A DNA stretch of 64,000 nucleotides from Streptomyces sp. WP-1 (GTDB taxonomy: Bacteria; Actinomycetota; Actinomycetes; Streptomycetales; Streptomycetaceae): assembly GCF_030450125.1 (NCBI RefSeq), contig NZ_CP123923.1, positions 1,922,001 to 1,986,000 of the forward strand, written 5' to 3'. Within the stretch, counting starts at the first letter, position 1; every line of letters begins with the position of its first letter. Of the stretch, positions 60,147-64,000 are shown piece after piece. The notes under the pieces are model-generated. The model searched no databases. It was not told where the DNA came from and saw nothing but the letters and a program-made list of their open reading frames with translations. The position numbers were made by a program, and so were the translations under genes.

Positions 60147-60180
60147 ACGACTACGGAGAGCGAACGACTACGGAGAGCGA
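60147..60180. repeat. Perfect 17-bp tandem duplication
   Basis: ACGACTACGGAGAGCGA occurs twice, head to tail with no gap (60147-60163 and 60164-60180). It lies between the ngcG stop and the terminator and is not coding. It could be a replication-slippage duplicate or paired protein sites. Confidence 0.9.
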
Positions 60181-60198
60181 TCCCGCTCGGAGGGGGTG

Positions 60199-61122
60199 CT
60201 ACTTGAGCGCCCCCGCGGTGAGCCCCTGCACCACCTGGCGCTGGAAGATGATGTACGCGCCGAGCACCGGCAGCATGGCCATCACCAGGCCCGCGAACAG
60301 GCCCGACCAGTCGCCCTTGTAGCCCTGGCTGACCGCGAGCTGGACCAGTCCCTGGGTGAGGACCTTCTTGTCGGGGTCGGTGTTGAGGACCGTGGGCAGC
60401 ATGTACTGGTTCCACTGGCCCAGGAAGTTGAAGATGCCCACGCTGATCAGACCGGGCTTGGCCATGGGCAGCATGATCTGGAAGAACGTACGCGTGTGCG
60501 AAGCACCGTCCACGAACGCCGCCTCCGCCACCGAGGTCGGCAGGGTGCGGAAGAACGCCGTGAGGAAGAAGACGGTGAACGGCAGCGAGTACGCGATGTA
60601 GACCAGGATCAGCCCGTGGATGGTGTTCAGCAGGCCCATGTTGTTCACGACGTAGAACAGCGGGACCAGCGCCAGCATGATCGGGAAGCTCATGCCGCCG
60701 ATGAACAGGTAGTAGATGAAGCGGTTGCCCGGGAAGTCGAACCGGGCGAGCACATAGGCGGCCATCGAGCCGAGCACCAGGGTGCCGACGAGTGAACCGC
60801 CCACCACCAGGACGGTGTTGAGGAAGTAGCCGCTCATGTTGGCCTCGGTCCAGGCGCGCGCCCAGTTCCCGAAGTGCAGCCGGTCCGGCAGCGCCCAGGG
60901 CGAGCCGAAGATGGAGCCGTCGTCCTTGAAGGACGTCATCACCGCCCACAGCAGCGGCGTGACCACCATGATCGCCCAGATGACCAGCACGCCGTGGGAG
61001 AAGACGTTGAGGACGCCGCCCTCCTTCTTACGGCGGCCGGGCTTCGAAACCGGCGCGTCCACCTCGGAGACGCTCGCACCGGGCTCGGCCGGCGGCGGGG
61101 CGGGGGTCTCGGTCGTCTTCAT
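60199..61122 (-). CDS. ngcG: N-acetylglucosamine/chitobiose ABC transporter permease NgcG
   Basis: NgcG is one of two permeases for import of GlcNAc and diacetylchitobiose. The 307-residue MalG-type product has six membrane helices and the EAA loop LPTSVAEAAFVDGASHTRTFFQIMLPMAKPG. The N-terminal 40 residues are a hydrophilic extension (ETPAPPPAEPG) common in Streptomyces. It starts 4 bp from the ngcF stop. No ATPase gene is present; Streptomyces sugar importers of this class share the ATPase MsiK encoded elsewhere. Confidence 0.88.
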   Translation of the reverse strand: MKTTETPAPPPAEPGASVSEVDAPVSKPGRRKKEGGVLNVFSHGVLVIWAIMVVTPLLWAVMTSFKDDGSIFGSPWALPDRLHFGNWARAWTEANMSGYFLNTVLVVGGSLVGTLVLGSMAAYVLARFDFPGNRFIYYLFIGGMSFPIMLALVPLFYVVNNMGLLNTIHGLILVYIAYSLPFTVFFLTAFFRTLPTSVAEAAFVDGASHTRTFFQIMLPMAKPGLISVGIFNFLGQWNQYMLPTVLNTDPDKKVLTQGLVQLAVSQGYKGDWSGLFAGLVMAMLPVLGAYIIFQRQVVQGLTAGALK

Positions 61123-61126
61123 CGCT

Positions 61127-62053
61127 TCAGAACTCCAGCCGCTCGCGACGGCCCAGCCGCATCACGATCGCCGCGAAGGCGAGCGTGACGACCAGCAGGG
61201 CGACGCCGATGGTGGTGGCGTAGGCGGCCTGACCGTCCCGGAACGCCTTCTGGTACACGTACAGGACCAGCACGGTGGTCGAGTAGTCGGGCCCGCCCGG
61301 TCCGGTCGTCATGATCTGTACGACCGCGAACGACTCGGCGCCCAGCGCGAGGATGCCCATGTAGACCCAGCCGGACTGCACGGTGTCCCACAGCAGGGGC
61401 AGGGTGATGCGGAAGAAGGTGGTGGCGCGGCCCGCGCCGTCGATCAGGGCGGCCTCGTACAGCTCGGCCGGGATCGAGGCCATGCCCGCGGAGAACAGGA
61501 CCACGAAGAAGCCGGTGGTGGACCAGACCAGCACCGCCATCACGCACCACAGGGCGAGGCCCGGATCACCCAGCCACAGCGGCTGCACATGCCCGAGTCC
61601 GATCCCGCGCAGGAGCGAATTGATCGCTCCGCTGTCCGGGTTGTAGGCGAACTGGAAGAGGAGCGCGACGATCGCGATGGACAGGACCTGCGGAAAGAAA
61701 TAAACGATCTTGTAGAAGGAGGAGCCCCGCACACCCGTGATCGCGGGGCCGCCCCTTCTGCGTCGTCCGCCCACATTGATCATGAAAGCGAAGAAAAGCG
61801 CCAGACTGATCGTCACGACCGGCAGCACCAGAGCGAAGAGCAGGCTGTGCTGCAACGACTTCCAGAAGACGTCGTCGTGCAACATCCTCTTGTAATTGTC
61901 GAAGCCGACCATCTTGAATTCGGGGCTCAGGCCCGTCCAGTCCGTGAACGAGTAGTAGATGGACTGGATGAAGGGCCACACCACGAACAGCGCGTACAGT
62001 CCCAGGGGCAGTACCAAAAACCCCACGATGAACCGGTACTTGCCGTGCTGCAT
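61127..62053 (-). CDS. ngcF: N-acetylglucosamine/chitobiose ABC transporter permease NgcF
   Basis: NgcF is the MalF-type partner of NgcG. The 308-residue protein has six membrane helices and the EAA loop IPAELYEAALIDGAGRATTFFRITLPLLW. A basic insert (GGRRRRGGPAITGVRG, about 93-108) separates helices 2 and 3 and is less usual. The ATG at 62053 has CGGAG upstream. It lies between ngcE and ngcG in one transcription unit. Confidence 0.88.
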   Translation of the reverse strand: MQHGKYRFIVGFLVLPLGLYALFVVWPFIQSIYYSFTDWTGLSPEFKMVGFDNYKRMLHDDVFWKSLQHSLLFALVLPVVTISLALFFAFMINVGGRRRRGGPAITGVRGSSFYKIVYFFPQVLSIAIVALLFQFAYNPDSGAINSLLRGIGLGHVQPLWLGDPGLALWCVMAVLVWSTTGFFVVLFSAGMASIPAELYEAALIDGAGRATTFFRITLPLLWDTVQSGWVYMGILALGAESFAVVQIMTTGPGGPDYSTTVLVLYVYQKAFRDGQAAYATTIGVALLVVTLAFAAIVMRLGRRERLEF

Positions 62054-62082
62054 CGTTACTCCGGTGCGCTCGGGGGTGCTGG

Positions 62083-63528
62083 TTACTGGTGCTTGTAGTG
62101 CTTGATGGTGGTGTCCTTGGCCGCCTCGTCGGCGTAGCCCTGGATCTTCTTTATGGCCTCCGCCGGGGTGAGCCGGCCGGCCATCATCTCGCCGAGGGCG
62201 CCCACGCCGATCTTCTCCTTCTGCAACTGGACGTACCAGTCCTGGAGGCGAGGGTTCACCACGTTGCTGCCGGCCAGTTTGAGCGCGGCCACGCCGGACT
62301 TCAGGCCCGGGGTCAGCTCGATGCCGTCGGTGCCGCCGTTGTAGGCGGAGAGCGACTTCACCTTGGAGGTGAAGTTCTTCGAGGACGCCTCGGAGAGCAT
62401 GATGCGCAGCTGCTCCATGCCGCCCTCGGGGTTCGCCGCCTTGGAGGGCACGATGAACGGCTCGCCGCCGGAGGCCCAGATGGTGCCGAAGGGCATCTTG
62501 TCGCCGCTGTCGATGCCGGAGGGCGCCGAGACCGCGAGGTCGAAGTCCTTGGGGATGACGTTCGCCGACTCGTTCTCCACCCAGGAGCCGTTCGGGATGA
62601 ACAGGGCCTCGCCCTTGGCCCACGCCGTCTGCGACTGGATGTGGTCGAGACCCGGGGTGCCCTTGAGGATGTAGCCCTTCTTGAACAGCTCGTAGTACGC
62701 CTCGAAACATGCCTTGACGGCCGGGTGCTTCCAGGCGTTCGGCTCCAGGTTGTCGATGGCGTTCAGGACCTCGACGCCACCGACCTTGCCGATCATCGGG
62801 TAGAGCGAGAAGGGGATGTAGTACGGGTACTTGCCCGCGTACGTCCAGCCCGCCATGCCCTTCTTCTTGGCCTTGGCGCACACCTGGAGCATCTCGTCCC
62901 AGGTCTTCGGGTACTCGGCGTCCAGCGAGTCGAGCGCCTTCTGCGAGTACCAGACGCCGTAGACCGTGTACGCGTAGTACATGATCCACACCGGGTTGCC
63001 GTCGAACTGGCCCATCTCCACGATGCCGGGGCGCAGCGTGTCGCGGACCTTCTTGCCCGGGTCGTCGTACGACGGCGCGTCGAGCAGCGGGGTGAGGTCG
63101 GCCAGCTGGTCCTTGCCGACCAGGACGCCCATGTCCATCTGCTCGGCGCCGGAGTTGTCGATGAGGTCCGGCGGGTTGCCCTGGTTGAAGCGGGGCTGGA
63201 GCGTGGACTGGATCTTCTGGGTGGCGGAGAACTTCACCTGGGCCTTGGGGAAGTCCTTCTGGTAGATCTTGACCGCGTCCTGCGCGTACTCCTTGCCGAA
63301 GCCGCCGTCGAAGAGGACGAACTCCAGTTTGGCGGTGCCGTTCACGCCGAGCGGGTTCTTGGCGGTCTTCTTTCCGGCCTTCGCCTTGGTCTGGCCGTCG
63401 CCGCCGCTGCTCGCGCAGGCGGACAGCAGGCTCATCCCCGGAACGGCGACCAGGCCGAGCGCGGCGGACCGCCTGATCAGTTCTCGGCGGCCGACACCCT
63501 CACGGTCGTGGTGCGCAGTGGATCCCAT
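62083..63528 (-). CDS. ngcE: N-acetylglucosamine/chitobiose-binding lipoprotein NgcE
   Basis: NgcE is the extracellular binding protein of the GlcNAc/diacetylchitobiose importer. The 481-residue product has a twin-arginine-like start (GVGRRELIRRSAALGL) and a lipobox ending LLSAC, so it may be exported folded by Tat and then lipid-anchored. The solute-binding domain has LEFVLFDGGFGKEYAQDAVK, NPPDLIDNSGAEQMDMG, YYAYTVYGVWYSQKALDS and PNGSWVENES. GAGGA precedes the ATG at 63528. The promoter overlaps a dre-like site, which is in line with control by the GlcNAc regulator DasR. The name rests on similarity to known NgcE, the operon and the position beside rok7B7. Confidence 0.88.
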   Translation of the reverse strand: MGSTAHHDREGVGRRELIRRSAALGLVAVPGMSLLSACASSGGDGQTKAKAGKKTAKNPLGVNGTAKLEFVLFDGGFGKEYAQDAVKIYQKDFPKAQVKFSATQKIQSTLQPRFNQGNPPDLIDNSGAEQMDMGVLVGKDQLADLTPLLDAPSYDDPGKKVRDTLRPGIVEMGQFDGNPVWIMYYAYTVYGVWYSQKALDSLDAEYPKTWDEMLQVCAKAKKKGMAGWTYAGKYPYYIPFSLYPMIGKVGGVEVLNAIDNLEPNAWKHPAVKACFEAYYELFKKGYILKGTPGLDHIQSQTAWAKGEALFIPNGSWVENESANVIPKDFDLAVSAPSGIDSGDKMPFGTIWASGGEPFIVPSKAANPEGGMEQLRIMLSEASSKNFTSKVKSLSAYNGGTDGIELTPGLKSGVAALKLAGSNVVNPRLQDWYVQLQKEKIGVGALGEMMAGRLTPAEAIKKIQGYADEAAKDTTIKHYKHQ

Positions 63529-63660
63529 GCTCAAGTCCTCGCCTTCTCCAGGACTCAGGCGGTGAACCGGATCCTGCCCGGCACCGCGGTCGGGTCGAGC
63601 TGGTGGTGCAGGAAGTGCTTCGTGCATGAACTGCCGGGATTGCTCTTGTACCGGGCGCCG

Positions 63661-63693
63661 ACAGGTATAGTCCACTTCCCGCCAGCGGAGCAA
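63661..63693 (-). promoter_or_regulatory. ngcE promoter overlapping a dre-like (DasR) operator
   Basis: On the minus strand TTGCTC (63693-63688), an 18-bp spacer and TATACC (63669-63664) give a good housekeeping promoter. The sequence ACAGGTATAGTCCACT (63661-63676) matches 13 of 16 positions of the DasR site ACTGGTCTAGACCACT and covers the -10. DasR bound there would block ngcEFG; glucosamine phosphates would release it. The rest of the 380-bp gap from 63529 to 63908 holds only the promoter and palindrome of the right-hand gene. Confidence 0.65.
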
Positions 63694-63868
63694 GATCGAA
63701 TACAGGGTAGGCGGCGGGTCTTTTCCGAGTTGAGACCTCGCGGACATGGGAACGGGCTGTGCGCGGCCTCTGGGAAATCCGCGCGACATCAACCCCGGAA
63801 TGACACGCCCAACACCCTTGACATCATCCACCACTTGACCACCTACTTGGTTCCTGTGTACCGCCTAT

Positions 63869-63880
63869 GACAACGTTGTC
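63869..63880. promoter_or_regulatory. LacI-type palindromic operator candidate
   Basis: GACAACGTTGTC is a perfect 12-bp palindrome with the central CG typical of LacI-family operators. It lies 28 bp before the ATG at 63909, downstream of a possible promoter (TTGACC at 63835-63840, TACCGC at 63859-63864). No LacI gene is in the window. Confidence 0.5.
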
Positions 63881-63908
63881 CACAAGGGCGCGGGGAGGAA
63901 ATCCGTAC

Positions 63909-64000
63909 ATGCAGCGGAGAACTCGGCACAGATGGGGCCCGGCGGCCGTGCTCACGGCCGCCTTCGTCATGGCCGTGAGCGCGCAGGGCGCCGCGGTGGC
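63909..64000 (+). CDS. N-terminus of a secreted protein, cut by window edge
   Basis: Only the first 30 codons are visible. They encode a typical Sec signal peptide: a basic start (MQRRTRHRWG), a hydrophobic core (PAAVLTAAFVMAVSAQGAA) and the beginning of a cleavage region. GGAGG lies 10 bases before the ATG. A LacI-type palindrome and the divergent GlcNAc importer suggest a secreted carbohydrate-active enzyme or binding protein, but the product itself cannot be named. Confidence 0.65.
   Translation, partial: MQRRTRHRWGPAAVLTAAFVMAVSAQGAAV

Noticed and set aside
1..64000. CRISPR arrays, insertion sequences, rRNA or tRNA genes
   Set aside because: No regularly spaced repeats, transposase frames or conserved RNA gene segments were seen on reading both strands.

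Overview
The window looks like a core-chromosome segment of a Streptomyces. GC content is very high, third codon positions are almost all G or C, GTG starts and leaderless starts are common, and the genes are developmental and sugar-uptake genes typical of the genus (whiI, ngcEFG, rok7B7, xylFGH, hemE/hemY/hemQ). From memory, the order ngcEFG-rok7B7-xylFGH-dxs and fadB-fadA-rnd-whiI-DUF3000-hemE matches the SCO6005-SCO6031 neighbourhood of S. coelicolor. No rRNA, tRNA or CRISPR array was seen.

Layout. 1-4.2 kb (minus strand): an osmoprotectant ABC ATPase cut by the window edge, msrB, murC, a small stress-type protein and a RibD-like reductase. 4.2-10.8 kb (plus): a ZapE-type ATPase, beta-carbonic anhydrase, a slipin, a PPK2 kinase, an FAD-Rieske oxidoreductase and a secreted polysaccharide deacetylase. 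10.9-13.3 kb: a two-gene ABC exporter (minus) and a Pth2-type peptidyl-tRNA hydrolase (plus).

13.3-23.4 kb is an accessory island of small, poorly conserved and partly broken genes. Its centre is a graspetide (omega-ester/amide RiPP) cluster: precursor tgmA, ATP-grasp ligase tgmB and PIMT-like methyltransferase tgmC, coupled stop-to-start. A TPR-bearing XRE regulator with a near-perfect operator and several small companion genes lie around it.

23.4-28.7 kb (plus): an MFS exporter, a DUF692 (MNIO-type) protein paired with a TIGR04222 membrane protein, and a secreted peptidase. 28.7-35.1 kb: haem genes hemQ, hemY and hemE (minus) interleaved with a CoA-disulfide-reductase-type flavoprotein, a rhomboid protease and DUF3000 (plus). 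35.3-41.2 kb (plus): whiI with a sigma-WhiG-type promoter, ribonuclease D, and the coupled fatty-acid beta-oxidation pair fadA-fadB. 41.3-49.2 kb (minus): a propeller-like protein and a poly-gamma-glutamate-type polymer locus (pgsB, pgsC, pgsA) with a duplicated HAMP-type membrane protein and an NlpC/P60 hydrolase.

49.25-64 kb: a secreted protein and a NYN-domain protein (plus), then an amino acid permease, dxs, a small secreted protein, the xylose importer xylFGH, its neighbour regulator rok7B7 and the N-acetylglucosamine/chitobiose importer ngcEFG (all minus). The ngcE promoter overlaps a DasR-type dre site. A secreted protein starts at the right edge behind a LacI-type palindrome. The last 10 kb therefore reads as a carbohydrate-sensing and uptake region.
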